In this document: piece after piece, positions 31,177-42,597 of the stretch
Layout: every line of letters starts with the position of its first letter
Position numbering within the stretch: position 1 is the first letter of the stretch
NCBI GenBank assembly: GCA_020536535.1
Contig: JAHLWZ010000151.1
Location: forward strand, 1 to 64,000
Length of the DNA stretch: 64,000 nt
Source: Pelomyxa schiedti
Lineage: Eukaryota > Evosea > Pelobiontida > Pelomyxidae
Reading direction: 5' to 3'
The notes under the pieces: generated by a model
Databases searched by the model: none
What the model was told of the DNA's origin: nothing
The model's input: only the letters and a program-made list of their open reading frames with translations
Program-made: the position numbers and the translations under genes

Positions 31177-33550
31177 CTAGTAGGCCTTGAAGGCCCCTGG
31201 GGAGTTGTGGCGGAGGTTGGGCATTGGTATGGAGCTGCTGGTTGTGGTTGTTATCGAGGGTGATTCACATGGTGACTCCTGTGCGGGGCTGTTGTTCTGA
31301 GAGGGACTGGCTACAACTGTACTGGACATCCTAAATGAACACCGGGGGAGTTCCTCATACCCTGGAGTCCGAGCTTCTTGCTTCTCCGTGAAGAACTCTT
31401 GCAGGATTTCCTCCTGTGATAAGGGTTGGCAATGTGGTTGTTGCGTATGTTTCATACGCACTTTTGGAATTCTGCTCACTTGGACTTTTCCAGTGAAATC
31501 ACTTTTATACTGCAGGAGAGTCCTGACATTATCAACTTCATGAAGAAAATCTACTAACGTTCGCTTATTGCCAGCAGTATCAATGTCTTTTACCAAGGAG
31601 TGGTGCACTTCACCCTAAATGTATGGTTGATTTAAATAAGTGGTGAAGGAGGAAATCACCTGATACACATAGGCGGTGGCATATTTTCCAGGGAATCTGT
31701 CACTGAACCGAATGACGAAGGATCCTTCTTCATGGCTTGCTAGTAGTGCATCGCAATCGACTTTGGAAATGAACCCGTAAATATATCCTTTTACCCACAT
31801 CGGGCACATGTTCTTTTGGTGCCTCACTTTTTCCAGTCCAGGCCCAAACCATTCCCAGAAGCGATCAAAGGCAGGGAGATTGACAATTTTGCTTTGTTCA
31901 AATTTGAGAGTGCTGAGGTAATCAAAGTCTTTCAGTGTTAGTGGCCGTGTTGGGAACTCACTATGCTGCCTAGTTGCTGCCTACGTGGTTTTGTTATTTG
32001 TTTGTTACAAGGAAGTACACAGAAACCAGGTAATATGTCTGGAGAGTGTTTGCAAACCGGGCCCAGGAAATTTCCATCATCTCTCCAAATGAGTCCATTT
32101 TCAGTAAAATTCCCTCAGAATCACGCCACTGAATGGAGTTGGTCGTGATAATGAATGGTCTGGATTGGTTGCTCTCAACCAGCCGTACACCTGGTTGCTT
32201 TATCAAGAGTAAGGAGCAAAAAAAGGTAATTAAAATAACACACAGCAAGGGCGGGATTGTGGCATTTCATTGGCGCATGTTTGATACTGACATGCAACCT
32301 CAGTGTAACAGGCTTCTTGTTGGTTCCAATAGGGAAGCGTAAATGCAACCTGACCTAGTTCATCGTTAGCTAGAGTTACATTGAGCTGTGCTATACTTTT
32401 CCTTCGTTGTCAAGGTCTTCTGTGGCATTTTCTAGATAAGGCCCTGTTGGTTTCCCATTCTTTTTAGCAGTGGAATGGTATTGAACTATATCGGCCGTTA
32501 CTCGGCCCATGGATCTTCAGGGAAATTGAGAACCTTTTAGAGAGAAAAGAAGCCAACCTTATTTCAATTCTTGAGGGTAAAAGAAGTTGTGCCTCAACTG
32601 GTACCATTTGACCTTTAACTATAGAGCGAGAGAAAGGTTGCTCTGTGATCATGAGAGCGGCTGGGCTATAGAATATCAAAGGAAAAAGTGGAATCCAAAG
32701 ACCTACCAGGGAATAGAATCGGGCCTGACGTAATGCATTAATTCAAGCTGGTATAAATCTAACTGTTTCATACACTTTTGGAGTTGCTGAAAGTAGAGAA
32801 AGTCAAAAGGCACACTAATTGTTTGTACAAGACAGTACCAGTTCCAATTTCTTTGTGTGGAAGACCTCTCCAGGAGAAAGAACTATCTCGTCAAAAATAC
32901 GCATAAGTGTAGCGTGCTCCTGAAGCATGGCATCATACAATTCTTTATGTTGTCTTGACAGTGTCTCAAGACTCTGGTTTGATATTAAAATTCCTCTTGT
33001 GTTACACCCCACATACCGAGGCACATTCAATGGGGGGAAGATCAAGAACGTGCTTTTGGGTTGTCTTAATGTGCTCAAGTGTGACTGAGTACAGTTTCAC
33101 TTTCCCGGCAATTGTGTTGAGAACCTTCAGCTTTGGTCAGGCATTAAAACGCAAAGAGGTAAGCACCTGTTGGACAGCACTAGTGACTGGTTGGAAGGGT
33201 AGGTTCGCTTGGAAATCAGTGTTCTTAACGGTATTGGAATTTGATCCATTCCCGGTGTCAGGTGTAGTTTCTGGGGTTCTCGCAGAAAAGGTTGAGCTGG
33301 TTTTGAGAGGACTTTGTGATGGTGTGGGTGGTGGGGGTGGTTGTGGGGTTTGAGGTGGAGATGGAGGGCGAGAATTCTGATTTTCCAGTTAGGGAAAAGA
33401 GTTAGTCTTGGGAACGGAAGAACGTACAGGAATCTGACCAGAAATCATTGCCAACAGAGACTGTGCTGCCTGATTATTAATGGGTTGAGGGATATTAATG
33501 CCATAGCTTAGCATTTGTTGCTGTTGGGCCTGTTGTTGTGCTTGTTGTTG

Positions 33551-33582
<32 letters not shown>

Positions 33583-34196
33583 ATTGAAGAACTTGTTGTT
33601 GCAGCACCTGTTTTTAAAGGGTTATTCGTTTTCAAAAGCGTCTCCGTACACACTTGTGCAATGGATGCAAATTGAGGTTGTAACAACAACTGTTGTTGCT
33701 GCGCCAACTGTAACTGCTGAGCGTATTGCTGCAGTCTGTGTTGATTACCAGGAAGATTCATCTGAGAAGAGAAGGCGGCCGCTGCCGCTGCAGCGGCCGA
33801 GTTGGCATTAGTGGGATTAGCAGCAGAATTTCCAGGATTTGCAGCAGCCGTATCCACTGGTGGAATATCAAATTCAGGTACAACCCCTGAGGTCGAGCCA
33901 TCTTTACTATAATTTCCCAAAGTTAGTAAGCAGTATCTCACTCAAAGAAAAAATAAGCAGTATCTCACTCAAAGAAAAAAAAAAAAAGGGAAGCTACATC
34001 GAGCATCACAAGAAAGAATAACAAATGACAATGGTGGAGTGCAATGATACTTATAGAAAAGTTCCTCAGGGAGACTCATAAGTGCGCTCAACGCGGGCCC
34101 CGCACCGCGGGGTACGGCCCTCGCCCCCGACCCTCCCCCGCCCGTCGCGGCCGCCGAAGACCCTTGCTGCTGGTGCTGTTGTTGTTGCTGTTGTTG

Positions 34197-34233
<37 letters not shown>

Positions 34234-34559
34234 GACATGGCCTGGAGGGAGTGGGATTGTGATTGTGGCTGTGTCTGCGTGTGCGACTGCGACTGGGACT
34301 GGGACATGGCCTGGAGGTCGCCGCTGTCCCCCCCGTCGTCGCTGGAGGAGCCCCCGCCGCCGCCGCCCGAGCCGCCGCCGTCGTCCTGGTCCGGGTCGTT
34401 CTCCACGTCGGCGGGGACGGCGCCCGAGGAGGCCGACGAGGCGGAGTGGTCGGGGGCGCCCCAGGCGTCGTTGCGGCGCCGCTTGGTGGACGGCGGGGGG
34501 ACGTCGTCGCTGACGAAGCGAGAGTGTGCGAACGCGCTGCTTGTGGTGGCGTTGCTCAT
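31177..34559 (-). CDS. STAT-family transcription factor with polyglutamine N-terminus
   Basis: STAT proteins are latent transcription factors activated by tyrosine phosphorylation and SH2-mediated dimerisation. The SH2 domain is clear: CDALLASHEEGSFVIRFSDR, with the phosphotyrosine-binding Arg in VIRFSD, then FPGKYATAYVYQV. The linker before it has MCPMWVKGYIYGFI. Upstream exons carry a DNA-binding-region segment (ALMITEQPFSRSIVKGQMVP, EAQLLLPSRIEIR) and a helical coiled-coil part (LETLSRQHKELYDAMLQEHA). The C-terminal tail contains a candidate phosphorylation Tyr in ARTPGYEELPR. Upstream lie two glutamine-rich exons, then from ATG 34559 an acidic, Ser/Gly/Gln-rich N-terminus including about 20 consecutive Gln. 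Polyglutamine N-termini are also known in Dictyostelium STATs. Joining the Gln-rich exons to the STAT core is likely but not proven. A tyrosine kinase gene lies 4 kb to the right. Confidence 0.8.
33541..33581. repeat. CAG/TTG trinucleotide repeat (polyglutamine)
   Basis: GTT and GCT triplets on the plus strand read as about 12-13 consecutive Gln codons (CAA then CAG) in the STAT N-terminal region on the minus strand. Confidence 0.9.
33927..33980. repeat. 27-bp tandem duplication in STAT intron
   Basis: The unit starting TAAGCAGTATCTCACTCAAA is present twice back to back (33927 and 33954), each followed by an A-run. It lies in a presumed intron of the STAT gene and looks like a recent slippage duplication. 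Confidence 0.85.
34174..34233. repeat. CAG/CAA trinucleotide repeat (polyglutamine)
   Basis: A run of GCT/GTT triplets on the plus strand encodes about 20 Gln (with a His) in the STAT first exon on the minus strand. Mixed CAA and CAG codons suggest selection for the protein tract and not only slippage. Confidence 0.9.
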
Positions 34560-35138
34560 TGCCTGTTGGTACCGGTTCTGTATGTTGTGGCTGGGGGGGG
34601 TTCTTTTTTTTTTTTTTTTTTGGTGGTTTGCTTGGTTGTGTGTTGGTGTGGGTTGGCGACGGTGGGTCGGGCTTGGGTTTTGTTGCTTTTTGGATAAAAG
34701 ACAATGCCGCGAAACCCCCATGCACAGAAAAAATCACACATTGCACAAATTCAGAAAGAGATCTGCAATCTGCAGCTGATTGGACATGTTTGGTTCTCTT
34801 CGAGGGGCACTCACGGTCAATGTGATATAAGTGGTCCTTTTGGAGTGCAAGGCACAAAATAGAAAGTTTACACCTGGGGTGAAACAACAGTTTTTCTGCC
34901 AGGCCATAATAATGGCAATGCCCCCTCGAAAGCCAAGCTTGACTGAGACCACAAAAAATATTTTTAGATTGTAACTGGTTGGAAGAAGTTTACTTCCACT
35001 CATCATAGAGCTCTTCCAACCAAAAACACAATACAGATTTACACTTTACATTGTTTGTTTGGTGCTGAATTTAGTGGTCTTCCAAAAGGGAAAAATCCAT
35101 TTCATCTACGTCAAAGTCTATTGTTGCATTAGAGAATT
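34560..35138. other. Intergenic region upstream of STAT
   Basis: This is the 579-base spacer between the STAT start and the end of the CFAP97 gene, both on the minus strand. A T18 run (34604-34621) stands about 45 bases from the STAT start codon. A 90-codon minus-strand ORF (34734-35006) has no recognisable family and may be untranslated sequence. Confidence 0.5.
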
Positions 35139-36475
35139 CTAGTGGTAGGAGCCACCACCTTCATCATTATTTTCCTGGGAAGTACTTGTAGGATCCTTTG
35201 CCTTGATTTTTTCTGTTGAACAGTGAGATTGGGCTGATTTTTGAGACATACTAGGCCGTATGTCCGACAGCTGAGCTGTACCCAATGGCATGTTCTCGTT
35301 TGATGTCTCATGGGATACTATGGTGGCTTCTTCATTTACCAGAACACTACTGTTTTCAGTAGAATATGCTCTCACTTGGACACTTGTGTCCAGGACTGAA
35401 TTGTACTTCTCAGAGGCCATCTGGGGTGGTGCCCCAATAGTGTTATGTACAGAGGTATTGTATTCCCCCGTTTGTTGTGTGCTGTAATCAACAACCTGGG
35501 GATTGTCTGCCTGTGTTTGTTGCTGGCCGATATCAGCAAGGACATTAGGATTTTCAGGCTGTGTGCTGGTGGTGTATGTCTCAAAGTTGGTGGCCTGTTG
35601 TGTGATGTCATAAGTAGTTGGATGTGTACTCAATTCTACGGTCACATTCCTACTGCCTGCAAAATTGATCAACGATTATAGTATCTTTAAGTAGGGGCAA
35701 GAAAATAGTACCACCAAGTTCATGTGTAGGACGAGTAGATGAATGAGATGAAGCCTTGAGGTTTTTAGTGCTTGATGGAACTGGAGCAGGGGATGATAAT
35801 GTTTGGGATTCGTGGCCTCCGTTTACGATCTGGGAATGATGGTTTGCATGGAGAGGCATTCCTGGATCGGGAGCAGTGTTGTGTGGGCTGAGTACATGGC
35901 TGTTATGAGAATCAATCGTTGGCAGCGGTTCTATTTTGCTACGGCGAAGAGAGCCACTGCTACCAACACCTGTAGCAACATCTGCCTTGGGCTCTGGGCC
36001 CGTTTTTCTTCCAGAGTATAAATGAAATTGCACAGTAACAAGGTACTAACCTATTTGCGGGACTATACCCCGGTCTCATTCTTCTGAGAAGCGATTCTTG
36101 TTCAATAGCGTCCCTCTGCCATTGCCAATATACGGTGTGTTTCGCCTTGACTGCCTCCAACCGTTGTGCAAAAGCCTGAAAAATATAAATAAACATACGG
36201 AAAAAAAAGATCTAAAACCACATTCCCAATGAAAGAAAAGACAAGACAAGAAAAGAAAAGAAAAGACAAAAAAAAAAAAAAAAAAAAAACCGTACGATGT
36301 TCTCTGCGTTGATTCTTTCTAGTTCCCTCTTCCTTGCCTCGCGATTGAGGCTCCTCACGCCCACCACGGGCGCCGCGTAACGCGTCGGCGACGCCCGTAT
36401 TTGCGCCATCTTGCTGTCGTGCACCCCGTCTACGTAATCGTTCCACTGTCTCTGTGCCACCTCCGCTTTCCTCAT
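35139..36475 (-). CDS. CFAP97/hemingway-domain protein with long disordered tail
   Basis: The N-terminal 100 residues fit the hemingway (CFAP97) domain found in cilia- and flagella-associated proteins: RQWNDYVDGVHDSKMAQIRA, YAAPVVGVRSLNREARKREL, ERINAENIV, spliced to AQRLEAVKAKHTVYWQWQRD and SLLRRMRPGYSPANR. The rest (exons down to 35139) is Ser/Thr/Gln/Asn-rich and apparently disordered, with no motif I recognise. ATG 36475 is chosen because the domain begins right after it. Intron 1 holds an A20/T20 run. If the assignment holds, the organism, or at least its lineage, builds a flagellum. Confidence 0.68.
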
Positions 36476-36622
36476 TCTTTGTGTGTTTTTCGTGCAAAGG
36501 GTCTCGGTCGTTGTTGCTCGTTGCCTGTGCTTTTGATTTTGGATTTCGCCAAAGTGTCGATTTTTTTTTTTTTCCGCAGCTTTGGATTGCCTAAAAAGGC
36601 ACAATGGCATTTAAGTAGAAAG

Positions 36623-38121
36623 CTACGGCACAAGGGCGTTGAGGATCGCTGTCCAGTCGGCGTTGCAGGCGGAATGACGGAGGTCGATGGGTACATTGGA
36701 ATTAAGCTCTAGGAAAGTATGCAGGCCCACGCGGGCCGTGGCGTCGTCGTCGGGAACGTGGTATAGAGCAAGAACGCGAATGTGGGCTCCAGAGGACAGG
36801 AGGATGTGGGCCAATTTCATTCCAGCACCAGGGCCCCCTTGGGACACTGACAGTGTGTGAAGCTTGGGTGCAGAAATGGTAATGTCCTGCAGTTCCTCGG
36901 CGGTGACACACCCCGGTATCTGGACTTTCAGTGAGGTCAGGTATGGGAGCGATACAGTTGATAGAGCATGGATGTTGATAGCTTCAAATACTAGTTTCTC
37001 AAGTCGCAGAGACGAGAGCTCTCGGATACCAGAACATGTAATTATTGTGCCGATTGCTGCCAAAGATGTCAATTTTGTGCATCCAACACGGAGTAGTGGT
37101 AGAGAGACATCTGACACATTTCCGCAGTTGGACAGGTTCAATTCTTGGAGATTCGGGCAAAGCTGTGCAATCATTCTCATACAGGTATCGTCAACTTTGG
37201 TGTTGGTAAGCTTAAGGGTTGTAAGTGTCGGTGGAAAAGGTGCTCGGCAAAGACTAACTGGCGTTTCAGCCATACAAAGAACCTTGAGTCCACGGCACTT
37301 TGAAAGTACTATAGTGGCAATCCGGTCCGTGATACATTCAGAATCGCAAAGATGGAGTTTCTCTAACGTAGTCGGGATCTCTTCAAAAGCTTGGGCAAAG
37401 TTTTCTTGCGCTTCAGTCTCCACACAAAGTAAGTCTGCTGCCATTCGCAAACAGTTCAGCATTGGGTGAAGTTGCAAAGTACAAAACAAGAAGCGGAGTC
37501 CCCGAGGGTCTTTAATGTTAAGTGCTCCTCTAAACTCGACACGCCTTAAGGAGCGCCTACACATATGAGAAATTGAGGTACTAAGTGGGTCAAGGAGTTC
37601 TTTGCCAGTTCTGGAGAAATTCCATGTACTAAAACTTTCAAGAGAAGGCATTGGTACTGCAAGAAGCTTGTGTAATGAACGGGGGTGAACATTTTCAAGA
37701 CTGCAGAGAGTGGAGGCAGCACTGTGCACAAGGCCAAGCTCCATATCTGGGTTGAAGTTGGGGTGCTCCAGCCAAAGTGTATTAAACCTGAACCGAAGGT
37801 CAAAGTTAGAATTAAAAAAGATATGAGCCTTAGGTGTTTGACACAAGAAAACGAGTGGGTGGCTAAAGCAACAGCAAGTCCTTTCAAACGAGGAGCATAG
37901 CCTGTCAAACTAACAGATACAAGTAATCTGAAACCACTGCATACAAGTTCACTCCACTGTTCTTTGGTCACTGTATCTATAGGGTGGGGTTTTCGTGAAT
38001 GTTGAAAGCAAAACTCCACGTCAGTCACAAATTGTAGATAGCATGATGCGCATTGCAACTGTAGCACAGTATTCACATCGCGAAAGCGTATGAAGACCTT
38101 TTTTTTTGTGTGTTTTTCCAT
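36623..38121 (-). CDS. Leucine-rich-repeat protein (F-box/LRR-like)
   Basis: The C-terminal 300 residues are irregular cysteine-containing LRRs of the kind seen in F-box and AMN1-type proteins: TLEKLHLCDSECITDRIAT, CRGLKVLCMAETPVSL, TLTTLKLTNTKVDDTCMRMI, CPNLQELNLSNCGNVSD, CTKLTSLAAIGT. The N-terminal exon (from ATG 38121) includes FRDVNTVLQLQCASCYLQF, a helical stretch where an F-box would be expected but is not clearly present. One intron near 37790-37830 joins the two long frames. It would act as a protein-binding or ubiquitin-ligase adaptor if the F-box guess is right. It is transcribed divergently from the tyrosine kinase. Confidence 0.72.
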
Positions 38122-38338
38122 GTGGAACTTTGCGTGTCTAAACCTTCTTATTCGCCCACACTGCCGGAAACGATATCAACCTTCGCCATTCTGAACAAAC
38201 GCCCCTCGACAAAACGCAAGTACGCACATCCGCATACTCCGACTCGAACACGTGCAGCATCTCCTTTTTTTTTTTTTTTTTTTTGAATCGTCCGAATCGG
38301 CATCTTTAGACCAGGAAAGCGGGGCACGCAGGGACGTG

Positions 38339-41300
38339 ATGTCACGCGAACGGAGACGCTCGAACCCGGCGCTGCCGACTGCGGCAGTTTCTTCGGCGGC
38401 GCTGACGTCATCGTCGCCGGCAATAGGGGACGGCGTGAGGCTTGTCTCGTCGACGTCTGCCTTGACAAACGTGAGGCTGGCCAACAGCTTCAGCACGCCC
38501 AACTTGGGCAACCTAGCGTCGTCGTCATTGTCAATGGCAACGATTTGCGGCAACGGCGGGGTCCGGAATGTGGCGTCGTCGCCCTCTTCCACCTCTTTCA
38601 ACAACAGCGGGACAACCGGAGACCCATTATGGGACGGCACCAACAACGGGGTCGACGACGAAGGCTGCGGTGGCGTGAGGAATTGGCTGGAGTCAGTAGG
38701 CCGGGGCTTCGGGGCCAATTATGGGAGACGGTTTGAGGAGGAGGAAGTTACCCTCAAGGTTCTTTGGACATTGACTGATTCTGACCTCCGGGAACTGGGT
38801 GTTACCAAAATGGGCCATAGGAAGCTCATCTCAATAGCAGCTGAGAGGCTCAGGCCCTCAGATTCCAAGTTGGGTTCGGTCTCATCACCCTATTGCAGCT
38901 GTTCGCGTAAGGAGCGAGACAGAGACAGGGATAGGGAAAGAGAAAGAGAAAGAGAAAGGGATAGAGATAGAGACAAGGAGGAATCTCGTGGAAGGGATTC
39001 TGAGAGGAGCAGTGAACCTCCGGCCAACTTGAAACACCATCACCACCACTCTTCTTATCCTTCAGGTTCCGTGCATTCCTCTTCGCGGAGCTCACCTCCA
39101 AGAAGGACTGGGCCGTTGTTCCAGCCACTGGATGACTCATTCCCTCAGGTAGTGGCACCAACTCCACAGCAGCCAATGCTTACTTTGACTCTGCCGGCAT
39201 CTCCCACATCATGCACAACTCCACAGGCTCCTCAGTCACCTGCTACTCTCGTACTGAACCCTCTTTCAACAGCTATACAAAGTGACCAGGGTTCAAGTGC
39301 GGTAAGTGACTCAACCGCCCCTGCGCCGTCTCCAACACACTCTCCTGCCAGTTCACCTCGAACAATACCTTCGCCTGCCCCAATCACTGTTTCCTCCTCG
39401 TCTCCTCACCTTATGCCAGGCCCTGGAACGCCAACAACTCGACCTAGGCGGTCATCACATACAATTGCACCCTCTCCAATTTCTGTTACTTCAACCCCCA
39501 ATTCCAACTCAACTCCAGTTATTTCGACCTCAGTAGTACCCTCTACAACTCCCCCACCAAGTCCTCAAGGTTCATCTTCATCGTCAGATCACAGTTACTA
39601 TGGAATGCTGCGCTCTTCACCATACCCGGCCTACAATGAAGATGAGCAGAATGAATTGGGTATGTGATTCAAGAAAAGATATTTTTCTTACTGTGAATAG
39701 CAAACAGTTCTGACAAACTGAAAATATCCATGCTGGCAATGTCCGATGTTTTTATTCAAGGTGTGGAACTTTGTGGCCAACTTGGAGAAGGGTCATTCGG
39801 TGTAGTGTGGAGGGTATATTAGCAGTTTGCACAGTCACAGACCTAATAATACAATCAGGGTTTATGGAAAGGAATTCAGGTGGCAGTTAAGAGGGCCAAA
39901 GATTGTACTCCCAGAGAAGGTGACGAGGCCGATTGTTTTATGCAGGAAGCGGCAGTATGACTTCGAGGTAACACTGGCCTCTAAGACAATAATACAGGTG
40001 CTCAAACGAATGAGGCACCCAAATGTTGTATCTTTCTATGGAATATGGTCAAATGAGGAGGTGCCTCACCTTGTTTGTGAGTTTATGTCTGCCGGGTAAT
40101 GAATCATTGTATCTCCAGTCTAGCTCAGCTTTAACAGGAGCTTGGACAAGTACCTTGAAAAAAACAATGTGAAAATCCCAACCTCTCAGCTTCTGAAGTT
40201 TGCACAGCAAACTGCCCTTGGAATGATTTACTTGGAGTCTTGCAATGTCATTCATCGGTGTGATTTCGAGCAAAATGACAATTTATTCTTTATTTACTAA
40301 GAAAACATTGCACAAAAATAGGGATCTGGCAGCACGGAACGTGTTATTGAAACCATCATCAGATGGACTAGTAGCATGTGTTGGAGGTACTTGGTTTCTC
40401 TTGTGAGCATGTCTCTAAAACGAAAAAGATTTTGGTCTCAGTCGAATTTTAAGTGATGCCTCAGAACAATACAATTCATCCTCCAATGTCATGCCTGTAT
40501 TTTTTGCTACATTTACTTCCTTCACTTTTAACAGCACCTTTTCTTTTTCCCTCACTAGATTAGATGGGCAGCACCGGAGTCTTTAATGTCACGTATTTTT
40601 TCATCTAAATCCGATGTCTGGAGCTTTGGTCAGTATACCAACTTGACATTTAGAGTGATATCAATTAAGAATCGACAGGTGTGGTCATGTGGGAAATATT
40701 TTCTCTAGGTGCTGTTCCATATTCAGAATTAGCCAACACTGGTGTCCTGTCCCATATTAAAAAGGGAAACAGATTACCTATTCCCATCAATTGCCCTGAA
40801 TCTCTGTTTAAAGTGATGCTGAATTGCTGGAAAGAGGTACGCCATTTAAAACCTGGAAGGGATGAAGTGGAAAGGTGAAAGTTTAATTTAGACTAAACAT
40901 CCAGAACCCTGAAGAGCGGCCAACATTTGAAGAGATCAATAATCAATTGTTGAAAACGCACACTGCCACTATCAAGGTACTAAGCCATTCCATTGATTCT
41001 AGACATAACCCAAGTAGGTGTGGTTTTTACATTGTGAGCAATGCTTTCACTCCACTGCTTGTAAACATCGCGCAATTCCTTGGTTTGAGCAAGGTTGTGT
41101 CTTAGTTCCGAGTACTGCCGAAGTTCCAGCAACTACACGGAATCCAACCACTACCACTCCCCCTACACCCTTGCACCGCAGTGCTGGATTTGTGGAAACA
41201 CAAGATGGAAGAATCTTTGGTGTACCCACTGCTTGGCCATCTGGCCTACCGAGTCTCTTATGTACATCGGTGGAATTGGCCTGTGTTCTTTGGGTTCAAC

Positions 41301-42556
41301 AGAGGGTAATGCAAATTTCCTGTTCTCACTTTAAAGAAGATGGATCCTACACAATTGAGTTTGATGTACATGACAGGTAAGGTTATATTTTCATTTCGTA
41401 GAGTTTATCTGCATGCAGATTAGTGCTTGCAAGTGCACCAAAGCGGGACCTTAATGAGGTTCAAGACTCCCTTGGATTTTGTATTCCAGGAGTAAACCTT
41501 CTTCCTGTGAATCGTAAGTTGTTGCCTTCGACTCCCAGTAACTTTCTACAGTTTCGTTGTTTGCAGTTTTTCCTGGAAACCTGCCAGACATGTTTATCCT
41601 TGTTTGTTCAAGTTTTCTATCTAACCGTTGCAGATATCGCTATGGTGCTTGCTGTGATATTTGCTCTCAGTCTATTCCTATGAGTTCCTCTTGGCAGCAT
41701 TGCACAGACCCGGCATGTACTAACTTTGACATGTGCACGTCTTGTTATGCTGCTTCAGTTAAGGATGGAAAAGAAGTAATCAAAGGAACACACCTTGCTT
41801 CACATCAAATGCTAAAAGGTTAGCTTTTTCTTCTCCAAATTTCCAAGCACCGAGTCACTTTTGCACCGCTATCACAGCGTTTGGAAATGTTGAAGTACCC
41901 ATTGTCCCAGAAACAGTATGCACACCCAGCATGTGGATACCCGGAGACGCACAAGTCTCTCCCTCCGGGGCATCGGCAGGAGCCCACGTAATGGCGGTAG
42001 TCTCCCGCGACCCCTTTGTTGTCCTGCGGGGCATAGTATCCCCCATACAAGTCACCCGCAACCTCACCCCGTTCACGCGGCAGCTCCCGCCCATAACCCC
42101 GTCGCCCACCCCCGGCCCCGGCCCCAATACTCCCCCGTCGACCCCGCCCTCCTCGGCGTCTTCCACCTCGCCTCCTCAGCCGCAGCAGCCCCCAGCAGCC
42201 GTGCCCCAGCCTTCCTCCGCTCGCTCCGGGACTCCCCGCGGCGGTGCCGGGGGAGGGAATGCCCAGCCGCCTGCAACAACCACGGCGGCACTCAGTGCCG
42301 CTGAGGCTGCAGCTTCTGCGCTGGCATCAGCATCCCACAGCAAAGTGATAGAAACAGGAACTGTGAAAGAGATGGTTTCTGTACTGGCCTTGCACCTGGT
42401 CAAAATTGACATCACCATTTCCCGTGACAGGCTTCACGCTGTGCTACGGTTTTTTCCTCTCTCATCACTATATGTTTTGAACTCATTCACTCAAACAGAG
42501 ATGCCAGGACTAAAAGAAAGGGCATTCTCACATCCTTGAGAAAGTTCTTTGTGTAA
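38339..42556 (+). CDS. SAM-domain tyrosine kinase with C-terminal ZZ zinc finger
   Basis: From ATG 38339 an unstructured start leads to a SAM domain (about residues 112-172: VRNWLESVG, LKVLWTLTDSDLRELGVTKM, GHRKLISIAAERL). An Arg/Glu/Asp run, His run and long Ser/Thr/Pro linker follow. The kinase domain is spread over short exons: QLGEGSFGVVWR, IQVAVKR (catalytic Lys), HPNVVSFYGIW, VIHR/DLAARNVLL (tyrosine-kinase catalytic loop), VG/DFGLSRILSDASEQYN (activation loop with Tyr), IRWAAPESL, SDVWSFG, VVMWEIFSLGAVPYSEL and NPEERPTFEEINNQ. The locus then continues in the same direction with YTIEFDVHDR, a ZZ-type zinc finger (CCDICSQSI ... CTNFDMCTSCY), a Pro/Ala-rich stretch and a basic end (RDARTKRKGILTSLRKFF), stop 42554-42556. 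I read it as one gene because no stop, promoter or start is obvious near 40990-41100. A split into two genes is possible. Confidence 0.75.
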
Positions 42557-42597
42557 TTGGTATTGGTACTAAAAATGTAAAAAAAAATTTTCTTTGC

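Noticed and set aside
38176-38718. 180-codon minus-strand ORF
   Set aside because: Antisense to the first exon of the SAM-tyrosine kinase, whose SAM domain confirms the plus strand.
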